Below are positions 49,041 through 61,140 of a stretch of DNA of 64,000 bases, in pieces (position 1 is the first letter of the stretch; every line of letters begins with the position of its first letter). The translations under genes were made by a program, and so were the position numbers. Source of the stretch: Neodontobutis hainanensis (lineage: Eukaryota; Chordata; Actinopteri; Gobiiformes; Odontobutidae); the NCBI GenBank assembly GCA_024349245.1, contig JALDNG010002728.1, positions 1 through 64,000 of the forward strand, in the 5' to 3' direction. The notes under the pieces were generated by a model. That model was given only the letters and a program-made list of their open reading frames with translations, was not told the origin of the DNA and searched no databases.

Positions 49041-50990
49041 ATCCTTAAAACAGACTACGAGTCCAGTATGTAGTGAATATGGTCGTATTAATAATTAATG
49101 TGAATATTAATTATGAATATTAATAATTAATATTTTGCTTATCAAAATATTAATTTCTTCGGGCACCACTCTAGTTTTGAACAGATCCAGAGAAACTGTT
49201 TAGCCTAGTCTCATTAATCTAAAGGTAGTAAATTCTTCTCGTTTTGAAAGTTCTCAATTAAACAATGAAACATTAAATGTCTTTATGGGGTTTTATTAAA
49301 GATTATAAAGTTAAACAGTGAATAATGACAGGAAATGACACAAAGGAATAGTTATTGACACATAAATGGGTAAATCAAAGAACGATAAACTTGCTTTCAG
49401 AGGATTTTGTGAAACAAAAGGAATTATTGATTATTGATTCTATTATTAACTGAGGGGATTTTACGGAGCGTTTAGAGGGGTTCGATGACTCGGTTTCTGA
49501 TGCTAAGGCTACTATGTTTAGACAGTTTAGACGCCAAACTTGTGTAACGCTTTTGACTCACCCTGGGGTAGTATTCGGTCTCAGGTCTTAGCGACTAGGA
49601 CTCCAGAGGGGTTCTGCAGAACCCTGTCGCATCCGGTGACTTTTGTCGCCTCCAGGATGGCCTTCTGTTTCCACTCTCCAGAGGGCCGCCGTGAGGCCCG
49701 GAGATTCAAAAAGCGTCTCGTTACTGTCACAACTAGCCAAGCCTTTTAGCATCAGCGTTGTACACCGAGTAAAATTGAGTCTTTCAAAGTTGTTGCGAAG
49801 TCCACTGGAGAAGGTTTAGCGGCTGTGTTGCTGGCTTAAACTTGCTCGAGAAAGTTAGATTTTAGTCAAGCTAACTCTTGAGCAGGCAGGAAATCTTCAA
49901 AAATAAAAGCGAGGCAACTTCCTTTTGTTGGCAGGCTGGCAGGAAGTAAGCTACTTTGAGCAGCTGTGTGAAGGAAAACTTTAGCGTGGCAAGCTAAACT
50001 TGCAGGCTTTAAAGTACAAAGAAAATTTACTCGTTACACGAGGTCCGGAGCTTGAAAGGGTTTCGAGGGCCTACGGCCCTGAACGGACAAGAGGTCCAGT
50101 GCGAAGTAAAGACGAGACGAAGAGTAGCGAGAAGCAGAGCTTGCATTTTTGGCTGTGCGCCAGTTTTAACACCTCTGGACGGGGTGTGTCTTACGCAGAG
50201 AAAGGCATTGCTTTGGGGGGGAGTTTAAATGTTTAACTGAGTCTTAAACATTCCTTTTGTTTCACCCTATTTTCCTTGGTTTTTGTAAAACACACAAAAA
50301 CATTCGTACTTGCAGGATTATGCAAAGAAACATTTGTCAGACTTATTATAAAAACATATATTCATTACATTTTATTAACATAAAACGTAACTCTGTAGAA
50401 ATGGAATAAGGAATTAGTTGACTTGTAAAACTCTGCATCCTGGAAACAAACAGTATAATTGTTAGTACATTCACAATCTTTCTAAGTAATAAAATAACAA
50501 AATGTCCTTTAATGAAATAACACCAAATGTCCTTCTTGAGTGCAGAGTCATTTGTCCAGTTAAACCAAAAGGGGGTAGTGTTTGACCATGCCCGAATGAC
50601 TATGATCAAAGACATTTTCAACTGTCAATCAGGATTAGAATAAAGTGTTCTCGAGAAAGCTGGATGGACACCTTATCTACAGGATTTACGGCTTTTGGAC
50701 ATGGCGCCTAGCGGTCTGTGATGTTCCATGTGTCACCTTTGACACGGTGCTGGGTAGAACGAAGTTCCAATTCTTATAAAAGCAAAACAAAGTCATTAAT
50801 AAGTTTCCTGTCCTTGGCAAAACACGTTGGTGTCCTTTTATCTGAAAGAAAACGGGGTTAGCATGTCTTCTTCTCAAGATTTACATCCACGGCCTGTCTC
50901 TGGAGGCCGATGGTGAAACAGTTGTTAATCTTGAAGACCCTTAGTGAAACAGTTTGGAGGTCTGTAAGTGATTAAACAAATGTTATAATC
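49041..50990. other. Unassigned stretch, partly GC-rich
   Basis: Starts with dense AATATTAAT repeats (49085-49155). The middle (49540-50240) is GC-richer and purine-rich, but its open frames show no protein family. It may be a degraded retroelement; I could not find matching termini. Confidence 0.35.
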
Positions 50991-50996
50991 CGTGTG

Positions 50997-52925
50997 GCGT
51001 TCTGGAGGCTGATCTGCTACAGTCATCAACAGCTTACTCAGTGATACCACCACCTATGAGACACTGAGGAGAGATCCCACAAGTGGGTACAAGAAGAAAG
51101 TCATAGACTGTCTGCAGAGGTTGGAGAAGGACCAAGTCATTGAACGACCTCTGTACTACAGGCTGTATCCTGGGAACACCACTCTATGTATTTATGACTT
51201 ATTGACTTATTTATGAAGAAGAAATTCCACTATGACCCATAGTAAGCAGCACAGATTCAGCCACCTACAATATAGCCAAACACCTGGCCACCATTTTGGC
51301 TCCATTGGTAGGCCACTCACAACACCATATCATCAACTCACAGGACTTTACCAACAAAATCAAACATTTACAACTAGACACAGACGAGACTATTGTCTCT
51401 TTCGATGTCACATCACTCTTTACCTGCATACCCACCAATGAAGCACTTGTGGTTGTAAGGAAGAAATTACTGCAGGACACTTCTTTACAGGACAGGACAA
51501 ACTTCACCCCGGACCATATTTGCAGTTTACTGGAGATATGCTTGAACACTACTTATTTCCAGTTCAGAGGTAACGTCTACAGACAAAAACACAGCTGTGT
51601 CATGGGATCACCTGTCTCCCCGATTGTGGATAACCTGTAGATTGAGGAAGTAGAGAACAGAGCTCTGGTCTCTTTCTCAGGTGCAGTGCCCAGTCACTGG
51701 TTCAGATATGTTGTTGACACATGGATTAAAATCAGAACCCAGGAAGTAGAAGCTTTCACAGAACATATCAACGCAGTGAAAAGAACATCAAGTTCACCCG
51801 TGAAGATGACATAGACAACCGTCTGGCTTTCTTAGACTGTGCAGTGGTTATTTGTGAGGACAGGACTCTCCAAGTAGTAGTTTATAGGAAGTCTACACAC
51901 AGAGATCAATATTTGCGCTTTGATTCCCACCACCCGCTGCAGAACAAGCTGGGAGTCATCAGGACTCTTCAGCACAGAGCACAAGAGGTGCCCACAACCT
52001 CAGAAGGTCAACGGAAAGATACCTGTGGATACCCCAAATGGACTTTCAACAAAACCAAGAGGACACAGACACCAAACAGACAGGAACCAAGGACAAAAGG
52101 GGAGGGTGTAGTTATGTCTGGTTTATCTGGAAAACTTAAAAGGGTTTTCTTCAAACACAACATTCCAGTCCACTTTAAACCAGGTAACACGCTGCGTCAA
52201 AAACTGGTCCATCCTAAAGACAAGATCCTCTCGCACAAACAGAGTAATGTAGTTTATGCAGTTCAGTGAAGAGTGCAGTGACAGTTATGTCGGTGAAACT
52301 AAACAACAGCTTCACAAGAGGATGTATCAGCACAGAAGAGCCAATCCTGGAGGACCTGAGTCTGTAGTTCACCTCCACCTCAAAGACAAAGGACATTCCT
52401 TTGAGGACAGCAATGTCCGAATATCAGGCAGAGAGGCAGGATGGTTTGAGAGAGGGGTGAAGGAAGCCATTTTTGTGAAAATGGAAAAACCTTTGTTGAA
52501 GAGAGGAGGTGGCCTCAGATTCATGTATTTATAACAGTGTTCTGAAACATAAAACAAAAGATCCTCACCCTAGAACAACAAACACAGCACCTGAATAGAA
52601 CAATGACACAAATGACCCTGCACCTGAATGGAGCAGGAACAACTCACCTGAGCCTTAACGACTCCCACATCAGGAGTCACACCTCCCTTTCATGGCCAAC
52701 GACTGTGAGATCAGAACAGCCTGGTCCATCATGTTTGGTTTCAGAAGAGACTCCTCCATCTAGAGATATAAGCTCAGCTCTCTTACCAATTGCTCTCAAA
52801 ATTGATAAAGTCTCTTGGAATTAGAGTCAAAACGTCTTCACCTTAAAAACTGAGTCCAGATGCTTTTGGTTTAACCTTTTTTTTCCGAGATGTCCTGGAT
52901 GACTGAGAACCTTCACAGACATACT
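50997..52925 (+). mobile_element. Penelope-like element, best copy, inactive
   Basis: Blocks in order: LINSLLSDTTTYETLRRDPTSGYKKKVIDCLQRL (from about 51025); IVSSTDSATYNIAKHLATILAPLVG (about 51240-51310); RT block VSFDVTSLFTCIPTNEALVV (about 51400-51455); YRQKHSCVMGSPVSPIVDNL (about 51580-51637). A TAG at 51638-51640 stands where the family normally has an aromatic residue. The catalytic box reads YVVD at 51707-51718, so the first catalytic aspartate is lost. Then LGVIRTLQHRAQ and LRQKLVHPKDKI, and a GIY-YIG domain (VVYAVQ...SDSYVGETKQQLHKRMYQHRR, about 52245-52345) ending near 52534. A 3' untranslated region runs to about 52925. Confidence 0.88.
52250..52534 (+). pseudogene. GIY-YIG endonuclease domain of the Penelope copy
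   Basis: This domain nicks DNA in Penelope-like elements. VVYAV stands for GIY and YVG for YIG. KRMYQHRR and NPGGPESVVHLHLKDKGHSFE follow, then the KEAIFVKMEKPLLKRGGGLR end typical of the family. A stop (TGA at 52267-52269) and a frameshift separate it from the RT part, so it cannot be made as one protein. A shorter relative lies at 56675-56910. Confidence 0.8.
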
Positions 52926-53980
52926 CCCATAAAGTTTCGTGCTTAGCATCAGCTTAGTGTTAGCATAGCTTGCGAATTTAGAAATGTTAACCTTTAGTAA
53001 AGGTAAACATTACGTGATTGACTTAACATTATTTTCTTCACGTTGCCTCCCTTTTTTCTTTTCTTTTTCTTTTCTGTTCTTTTCTTTTCTTTCTTTTCTT
53101 TTTCTCTGTGTTAAAGACATATTCAGTGCTGAAATTTACACTTCCTGGAACATCAGATCACAAGCCAGTGTTACCAATAGAAGCACCTCTTTTTCGAGCA
53201 TGTAATTTGTTTCTGAGTAACTTATAAAATTCCTTATAATAAACAGTAGATGCCATAAGTAGCCATAAAGCATTTTTTTCACTAATGATTGCTTGTACAA
53301 TATACTGTTTAGAAAAAAAAGATATCAGGTACAGTATGTTTAAATGTTCTTCAAAGCAAACACTATGTTTTGATTTCACATTGTAAAACTGTATTGTTAG
53401 ACTCTCACTGCAGTGGCCTGTACTCTCAGAAGTGGTGTGTCGTTCTGCAGGACAGATGTGTCCTCAATTGTCCCAGGAGACAGTGGGGATACTGCGGCAC
53501 ATCTGTTTATCTGTCTATAACCTTTGTGTCTGGATGCTTTAATGATTATGACTGTATGAGTTAGTTTGTGTAGGTGTATCTGCATAAATGCTCATTAAAG
53601 CCATACTGCTGTATGAATGTGTGTGTGCAGAGGAGAGTGTGGTACCAGTGTGCTTGATCAGCAGTCCTGCTGCTATCCCATTAACAGTGCAGCCGCAGGG
53701 CAGGCTGGTGTGACCCACAGGACCCCAGCAAACAGCAGGACACACTCAAGTCATTTCCATTCAACTGTTTTAGTCCTGACCAACTGCAGCTGGTCACACA
53801 CAGAGAGACACACTTTCCATCAGTGGACCCGGTGTAGATGGTGAAATATCACTTTCATAAAAAACATAATAGTTTGGGGGAAAAAAGAACCTTGGGTGAG
53901 AATTAAAAGAGAATTTGAATGACCAAATATAAAAACGTAAAGTCATTTTATGTAATTATTTTGTACAAAGGCACTTAAGG
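52926..53980. other. Unassigned stretch
   Basis: No gene recognised. A pyrimidine run (listed separately) is at 53048-53108. Open frames at 53370-53844 have no motif. Confidence 0.35.
53048..53108. repeat. Polypyrimidine (TTTTC)n-like tract
   Basis: Imperfect TTTTC repeats with almost no purines on the plus strand. Confidence 0.85.
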
Positions 53981-54357
53981 TTTCCTAAAAACTAATTTCC
54001 TCTTACTCCTGGGCCCCAAATTTCACTTTGCTCTAATTTTCTCAATTATTGTTTGTCTTTTTTTGAGAGTATTTCTTTCTGTTTTCCAATTAAACTTTTT
54101 ACTCACCATTCAATGTTTACAAGCTAAGTTGACCAACAGCTGACTCTATAAAAACGTCTTTTCTGTTATCTGACTTTAGTGAACAAATTCATAGTTCGAA
54201 CCCCTAAACATTTGTCACCGGGCCCCCCGTGTGTTTTTATAATTTTTATGTGAGGACACTTTAAGGCCACATGACTTGCAGGTTTTAAATTGGGGTGGCA
54301 CTCCATCCCACCTGGGCGACGACATGGACCAATAGGAAAAGCGCCGACCGGATTCAA

Positions 54358-54545
54358 AAGGCCCAACGGAAAGAGGGACGGGGCGGCAGGAAAGAGGAAG
54401 ACAGGAAGAGAAGAAAGAAAGAGGGAACGAAGGACGATGGGGGAAGAAGGAACGGAGAAGGAAAGAAAGGACGGAGGAGAGGCACGACAGAGAAAGGGGA
54501 GACAACTGGGGAGATAACTGAGGAGACAAGGAAGTACGGCCGTGG
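54358..54545. repeat. Purine-rich tract
   Basis: About 190 bp are overwhelmingly A and G on the plus strand (AGGAAAGAGGAAGACAGGAA and similar). Both strands stay open in several frames because stops are rare in such sequence, giving serine/proline-rich or lysine/arginine-rich false proteins. Confidence 0.8.
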
Positions 54546-55340
54546 ATGAGCGGAACGGAGAAAAGACGCGTGGATAGAATGAGACGGGAGATCTGTACAA
54601 CGCGCACAAACAGCTAAGTAAAGGGACGTAGCTGTAACTGCCCAAAGGAAATATAAAAATATAAGGTTAAGTCCCATGCCTGAGGTTGTATTGTGTGCGT
54701 TTTCAGTTGAGCCACGTCACCGAGAAGAGCCGGCCGAGCCAAAACTCGAGAGGTAAACCCCGCCACGCTGTGCCGCACGCTTTGGATGAGAGAGGGCACC
54801 TAGGCGTTGCATGGTCTAATGGACAAGAGGAATTCCCTTTCTCTTTTAGCAAACTGTTTTTTTATCAGATTGTTTTCCTCTGCAATCGGCCTTTTAACAA
54901 CTAGTTTTTTTATCAGCTATTTATTTAAAGAGTTTATAATAAGCAGCTTGTAAACCTCGCCGGTATCTGTTTTTCTATGGTACATTTTAGTGATCAAAAC
55001 AAACCTGGATTAAAACACACACCTGGTGTGGTGACACATCGTTCCAAACTGTTCAGAAGTTTATAAAACCTCCAGAGCTGAATTTGTCAGATTAGTGTGT
55101 GATTATGACATTGCTCTTTTAGTAGATGTATTTTCTGATAGCATTTATGAGCAGCATGTTGCAGCTGGATATCAATCTTACATATAATTGATCAGTGCAC
55201 ACATAGAGCCCTTTTAAAGCTCAAAGTCCACAGAGCTCCACTGCTCGCCTGAAACAATAAAACACACATGAACGCAAGGACATATCTCTTATTTTACAGT
55301 TGTGTTGTAAAATGTAGGCCAATATTGGGAAGCTACACTC
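54546..55340. other. Unassigned stretch
   Basis: 54640-54790 contains an AAATATAAAAATATAAGG run followed by GC-rich DNA and may be retroelement-derived promoter-like sequence. No gene is recognised. Confidence 0.3.
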
Positions 55341-55344
55341 CCCA

Positions 55345-55476
55345 GCTATGTTAACTAGAAGCTTTCACACAGAGCACATCAACGCAGTGGACAAGAACTT
55401 TCACCCATGAAGATGCCATAAATAAAAGCCTAGACTGCACAGTGGTTATTTGTGAGGACAGGACACTCCAAGAAGT
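55345..55476 (+). pseudogene. Penelope-like RT fragment
   Basis: Reads AFTEHINAVDKN..FTHEDAINKSLDCTVVICEDRTLQE in slightly shifted frames, matching 51760-51870. It ends abruptly at 55476. The 3' part of a Penelope copy resumes at 56675 in the same orientation, with other repeats between. Confidence 0.7.
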
Positions 55477-55814
55477 TTGACGAGTCGTGTCCCCCCTCAT
55501 AAGGACTGAGAATGGGGCGGCTCATTGCGTTGTTCAATCTGCCATAAGGAGACCGGTGTTTAGGGAAATAGCAGGCTCAAGAAACAATATTAAATTTCCA
55601 ACTGTCTCCTGCTATTTTTCTGAGCGCCGGGTGACTACAATTCCCCCAACAAGTGTCAGTTTTGGTGCCTGTTTCGGGATGCTTGCCCTAAAACACGGCT
55701 TATGTGGCCACTATTTCGGCTTGTCACGGTTTGACTAATGGGGTCTCGGTTGGGAGACACCCTCTAGTTGCCTCGCTCTATCCGAGGAGACGCAGGACGC
55801 GTAGACGCTTTACA
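55477..55814. other. Unassigned insert between Penelope parts
   Basis: Moderately GC-rich, with an 83-codon plus frame (55487-55738) lacking any motif. No rRNA or known repeat was recognised. Confidence 0.35.
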
Positions 55815-56135
55815 TATAAATTATTCATTCACTACACAGTCACACACTGGTGGTGGTAAGCTACATCTGTAGCCACAGCTGCCCTGGAGCAGATGGACAG
55901 AGACGTGGCAGCCATTCTGCGCCTACGGCATCTCTGACCATCACCAAATACATTCACTAAACAGTCTTACACATTCATACACCAGTGCCATAGACACTGG
56001 AGGCAATGAGGGTTAAGTGTCTTACCAAACATGACACAATGACAGCGATGTACACAACGACAGAATGAATTGTGGAGAGAACCGCCTACCTTCCGGTTGA
56101 AGGACCACCACTCTACCACTAAGCCACTGCGCCAC
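55815..56135 (-). repeat. tRNA-derived SINE
   Basis: The minus strand starts with GGCGCAGTGGCTTAGTGGTA and B-box-like GTAGGCGGTT, continues with AAGACACTTAACCCTCATTG, the CAGGGCAGCTGTGGCTACAG body, and ends GTGAATGAATAATTTATATG followed by GTAAAGCG. It has the same head and tail type as 15124-15445. Confidence 0.75.
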
Positions 56136-56139
56136 TTTT

Positions 56140-56672
56140 AGTAGAGAGATTTTGTAAAGTGGTGGCTGTCTCCACTTACAGTTGGTTTTGGAATTCTTCT
56201 GATCACAAAAATAACTGACTCAGAGGCTTTGCAATGTTAGTTATTACACTTTTAATTATAGTCTGGTCAAAGCGTTCCAATCTGTGGATTTTTTATTTTG
56301 TTTGTTGGTGTCAAAAATAAAGAATTTGTGCCGTTCACAACACTGTTGAGAACGTCTGTGTCATTTCTTGTGTTAAGCATAGCCAGTTTATGACCAAAGT
56401 TAACAAAGTATTTGTTTATTGAATTAACAAAATCTTCTATGTTGCCTTCTTTTTCACTGTTTTTAATTATGTAATTAGGGAAAGAAACATTTTTAGGGTT
56501 ATTGCTTGATTTAGACTATTCCATAGACCTTTCCTATTATTATTATTAGTAGTATTAGTATTATTTGTTTCATTTAGGTTTCTATAATAATATTTTATAT
56601 GTTTTCTGATAATATTTGCTAGTTTATTTTTATATAATTTAAACTTTGTTCCCGACTCTATTGAGTAATGTG
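56140..56672 (-). pseudogene. LINE fragment between endonuclease and RT
   Basis: The minus strand reads GTKFKLYKNKLANIIRKHIK, YYYRNLNETN and KGLWNSLNQAI (56660-56480), then, after a frameshift, FPNYIIKNSEKEGNIEDFVN, SINKYFVNFGHKLAML and LFLTPTNKIKNPQIGTL (56470-56270), then IIKSVITNIAKPLSQLF (about 56265-56215). This is the usual linker and RT start of an APE-type LINE (Jockey/I/L2-like, not further resolved). It differs from the R4/Rex6 and Rex3 families elsewhere in the window. It is cut by the SINE at 56135. Confidence 0.7.
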
Positions 56673-56674
56673 GT

Positions 56675-57240
56675 CTATGCTGTTCATTGACGGTTATGTT
56701 GTAGAAATAAAACAACAGCTTCACAAGAGGATGTATCAGCACAGAAGAGTCAATCCTGGAGGACCTGAATCTGCAGTTCACCTCCACCTCAAAGAGGACA
56801 GCAATGCCCGAATTTTGGCCAGAGAGGACAGATGGCTCAAGAGAGGTCTGAAGGAAGCATTTTTTGTTAAAAAGGAAAAGCCTTTCCTAAACATAGTGAA
56901 TTCAGATTAATGTTGCCTAGTATTTATAACAGTGGTCTTAAACTTAAACCAAAACAGTTTCACACTAGAAGAACAACAGCGCCTGAATGGAAAAGTGACA
57001 GTAACGACTCACCTGAGCCTTTAACGTCTCTCACATCAGGAGTCAAACTGTTTTTTCATAGCTAACAACTATGAGACCAGAACAACCTGGTCCAGTCAGA
57101 GTTAGTTTCAGGTCAAACCCTTCCCTCTAGAGGTATATGCTCAGCTTTCTTACCAGCTGATCTCAGAATTGATAAAGTCTCTTGGAATAAGAAATGAAAT
57201 GTCTTTACCTTGAAAACTGAGTCCAGGTCCTGTTGCATTA
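56675..57240 (+). mobile_element. Penelope-like element, GIY-YIG end and 3' region
   Basis: The frame 56668-56910 reads GYVVEIKQQLHKRMYQHRRV, NPGGPESAVHLHLKEDSNAR and KEAFFVKKEKPFLN. The YVGET motif of the better copy is changed to YVVEI, removing the conserved glycine. The 3' region (56940-57240) repeats the CTGAATGG, GACTCACCTGAGCC, AGGAGTCA and AGAATTGATAAAGTCTCTTGG landmarks of 52560-52820. Confidence 0.8.
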
Positions 57241-57469
57241 CCCTTTTCCTTAATTAACTATGTTAATACATGTTAATACGTGCAATGGCCAGGGTCCAAA
57301 CCAATCTTACTGAAATAAAAATAACTTAAAATAATGTGAGGCTATTAAATAATTTAATTATAACACACAGTCAATACTCTTTAATTCAAAAGGAAATTTT
57401 GTAAATAATACTAGTTTTCAAAATAAAAAATTGAATGTCTTTAAACCAAAACAAAACCACAGCAAACAA

Positions 57470-57672
57470 AGGTCCTGGGTTCGATTACAATCGAGGGCAG
57501 GGTCTTTCTGTGTGGAGTTTGCATGTTCTTCCCCTGTCTGCGTAGGTTTCCTCCTCCAACCTAACCTACCAGCGAAAACATGTACAATGGTTCCCCCACA
57601 CACACACAGGGCCAGGATTCAATCTACTAAAGAGATTTGTAATCTCAGTGTGAGTGGATAAATAAAGGTTAA
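57470..57672 (+). repeat. tRNA-derived SINE
   Basis: GGTCCTGGGTTCGATTAC (B-box), GGGTCTTTCTGTGTGGAGTT, TGCATGTTCTTCCCCTGTCT and AGAGATTTGTAATCTCAGTG match the copy at 7895-8127. It ends TAAATAAAGGTTAAATAAAA. The 5' part of the head is missing or diverged. Confidence 0.7.
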
Positions 57673-59411
57673 ATAAAAAGATGACATGTATTCGTATGAA
57701 AAGCTTCAGTCTATACTGGATATCTCCTCTCTTCCGTATGATACATCAGAAACGTATGTGCATGCTGAAATGTCAGCAATGTGATTGATCACATGTGACC
57801 TCAGAGTGTGAGCCAAGTGGAACAGAGCTCACCTCAGTTTTATTGCTTTCCATCTGATGTGATAACAGATTATAGTGACAAAAGGGTATGAGCATCAGGC
57901 ATTTCCAAAAGGCCCATTTAAGAATAAGTAGCATTTTCTTTTTTTCATCACTATTATGAATGTTGGATATGCCATGTGTTGAAATGTACAATGTCTAATC
58001 TTTGTTTTTGTCTCCTTTGGTTTGAGTTGGATTTCCAGGGAGTGGAACAAACAGGCATACAGAATTCAGGTGGCGGTAACATTCGCTAGAACCAACGACA
58101 TTTGGAAAAAACAACAACAAAACAACAGGATTAAGAAGTATATACGAGACGTATACTGTATAAGAGAGAAAAGTAATAAGCATAACACTTAAAGCCCACA
58201 CCGTTTTAAATAAACAGTTATAATTGGTTGCTCATATTGAATTTGGTGTAAGCAGTAGTCAATGGGAAAGGTTCCAGATCCACTTCAAGTCACTCAGAAA
58301 AAGGAAAGTGAAACCGACATAAACTAAAACTAAACCAGGACTAGCTTAGTACAAAATCAGTACTTAACCTTTAATAAACCAGGACTAGACCAAGACTAAG
58401 CCTACTTACCTGAAGACTTTCCTGAGTATTTTCCAGTGTTCTTGTTGTTCTTTATACCATAGTTTCATGATTTTCTGATCTTTGGGTATCTTTTGGAAAA
58501 GTTAAGTTTAATATTCAGGTTTGCATTTGTGGATTGGCACTACCTATGTGACAGCTTTTTTTCTTACCTATTTGAAATGTTTGTCTATTTACACTATGTG
58601 CGACAGATTGTTACACATATATTTTTTATTAGCTTGAGGTTGTTCACTACAGTTCACAGGTAACAGATTTATTATTTTCACATTATATGGCATATGTGTG
58701 TGAGAATTAGGAGAACCCATCATTCTGGTAGAAGTACAGAGACTGAGTATGTCAGTAAAGTGTTTTGGTTTACCATAAAGAAATCTAAGACTGATAATAA
58801 AATGAAGCAGAGTTATACAAGAATAAACAGAACAGAACTTTCAATATGATTATTTTATAGTACGTCAGCCAACCTTTGTTCAACCACACTCCACATTCCC
58901 TTTTTTATGGTTTTACCAGGCAGAGGACTGTTCTGATTCATTAGGCAGTTCTTTGATTGGTAGCTCATCTGAAACAGATTGCAAACTGATATCTTAAAGA
59001 TTTTAAAATAAAGTCCCCTCCCTTGCACAGCAGCTGGATTCCTGTGACATTTCAGAGTTCACTGGAGTCACTGGAGTCCATATTCTTATTTAGAAAATAC
59101 AAACTACTTCTGGTTTAGAAAAATGGTGTGGCAGTACTGTCAGTTTTAACATGCTCAGCGCGGCTGCTGATTGTAAATTTCCCCACATGGATAATTAAGT
59201 GAGAAAAATAATAAATAAAATTTTAATTTACTAGGCACTGCCTGTGACAACAGAACTGTTTTCAGGTTGTAGACCCAGCACCTGATGACCTCTTCATCAC
59301 ATCAGTGTATACTATAAAACTGCTTTTGAACAGAGAGTGGATGTTTAAGATTACTGAGCTGCAGGAGAATGCAACAAGAACTTATTTTTCCTAACTGCAA
59401 TAACACACTAC
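57673..59411. other. Unassigned intergenic DNA
   Basis: No gene or repeat recognised. Confidence 0.4.
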
Positions 59412-59515
59412 AATCAATCAATCTACATTTACAATTACATTTACTCATTTAGCTGACACTTTTATCCAAACCAACTTACATTAAGATTCTATTCACCAGT
59501 GTTACAGCTGGGACA
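59412..59515. repeat. SINE tail fragment
   Basis: Matches the 3' half of the SINE at 23627-23842 (CATTTACTCATTTAGCTGAC, ATCCAAACCAACTTACATTA, CCAGTGTTACAG). It is directly joined to the Tc1 relic at about 59518. Confidence 0.7.
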
Positions 59516-59517
59516 CC

Positions 59518-60180
59518 ACTGGAGGCAAGAAGAAAGCCATTACTACGCAAATGCCACAAAGCAACCTGCTTACAATATGCACAGAGAAAAGCCTCAAAAC
59601 TTCTGGAATAAAGACATTTGGAGTGATGAGACCAAAATTGAACCTTTTGACCACAACCATTTGAAGAGGACTCAACAAAGCCTATGATGAAAGGTATCAT
59701 TCCTACTGTGAAACATGGAGGTGGATCACTGGTGTATTGGTGATGTGTGAGCTATAAAGACACAGGAAATTTGGTCAAAATTGATGTCAAGATGAATGCA
59801 GCATGTTATCAGAAAATACTGGAGGAACATTTGCACTCATCAGGCCGAAAGCTGCGATGCATGGAATGCACTTGTTCCAACATGACAACAACCCAAAGCT
59901 CAAGGCCTAGGCAAACTGTCATTGGCTACAGCAGCATAAAGTCAAGGTTCTGGACTGGCCTCAGTCTCCTGACCTCAGTATCATTGAGCCACTCTGAGAA
60001 GATCTCAAACGTGCACTTCATGCTGGACATCCCAAGAATTTACAAGAACTGGATGCTTTTTGCCAAAAAGAATGGGCAACTTTATTATCTGTGAAATTAA
60101 AGAGCCTTCAAAAGACTTCAATTGATGTTAGAGGTGGCAGTACACGGTATTAAGAACTGTGGTATGTAAACTTTTGTTAC
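59518..60180 (+). pseudogene. Tc1-like transposase relic
   Basis: KPQNFWNKDIWSDETKIEPFDHNHLKR (about 59590-59670) contains the second-domain aspartate motif (WSDETK). It is followed by a CEL-containing block (59740), a decayed FQHDNNPKLKA block (about 59880), SPDLSIIEPL (about 59960-59995, broken by a stop) and a C-terminus near 60150 (RGGSTRY). The end sequence GTATGTAAACTTTTG follows. It is truncated at the 5' side by the SINE-tail junction. Confidence 0.85.
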
Positions 60181-61140
60181 ACGCCACATCAAAGACACTG
60201 TGGAGGCAGGCAAAACTCTAGCCGTGGCTTCGAAAGACCTCTGGAGGAGCCTCCAAAGCTGGATCCTGATGATTGAGAAACACCCCACCTCCCAAAATAT
60301 GTTGGTGATCTGCTAGGAAAAAAAAACAATGCACAGAGTAAAACCATGTTGTATATTGGAGGTTTTTATAAGACCTTTCAAAAATCAAAGTACACTACAG
60401 TTTATTTCACTCTATTTTCTGCTGACACAGTACACCCACAGTCTGAGATGTGGTCTATTGAAGGCATCATTAGTTTATTTGTGACTGATGACTGATGGCG
60501 CAGATATCCCAGCGACAGGTCGAGATGTTTGTCATTTTGTAACTCCACTGTACAGCTTTATCATTTATCTCTCTTAGTAATTAGGTCACAGTTAATTGCC
60601 CCTGCTGTCCTTTGGCACAGGTTGAAAGAGGTGTAATTAGCCTCAGGTCACTTTCACAATGGCTCCTTATTAGGTTATGTACATTAGATTTGGGAATGCC
60701 AGGCTAATCATAAAAAGGTTCAACCCCCACACATTGGAGACTTACAATTAATACACTGGCCTCTACAAAATTTGTTTATTATAATCCAGATTCTGTGGCA
60801 GATAATACAAGACTGTCTGAGCAAAACTTTCAAATTAGTTATACTTTATGTTAGTTATACAGTTGAGGAGTTTTGTTCACCTGCTTTATTTAGACATGTC
60901 TTAGATCAGAATTGTCGGCCCCAGAGGGTACAGCCTAATCTTTCTTGAAACAACAGACTGCTTCTTAATATTTTATCCCACTTCGTGTCTCTGATGCTTC
61001 TATTTAATTAAAATTATGGAAGCTGTGCATGCTCCCATGCTTTCTGTGGAGACGTGCCAACTCCTTCCTACCTGCACCAGCTGATGTTTCACTGGGGCAG
61101 TAAAGTTATGTGGACTGAAAAAGCAGAAGACACATATTAG
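60181..61140. other. Unassigned; short repeat plus repeat-poor segment
   Basis: 60212-60280 is related to 10665-10740 (inverted). 60480-60740 is repeat-poor, with homeodomain-like TAATTA/TTAATTGCC motifs, and is a candidate conserved non-coding segment. No gene is recognised. Confidence 0.35.

Noticed and set aside
49041..50990. Minus-strand LTR next to a primer-binding-like TGGTGCCCGAAG near 49160-49175
   Set aside because: The base preceding the motif does not complete a CA terminus, and I found no matching TG start or target duplication.
54166..54645. Overlapping serine/leucine/proline-rich and lysine/arginine-rich proteins
   Set aside because: They come from a purine-rich tract with few stops; several frames are open at once on both strands.
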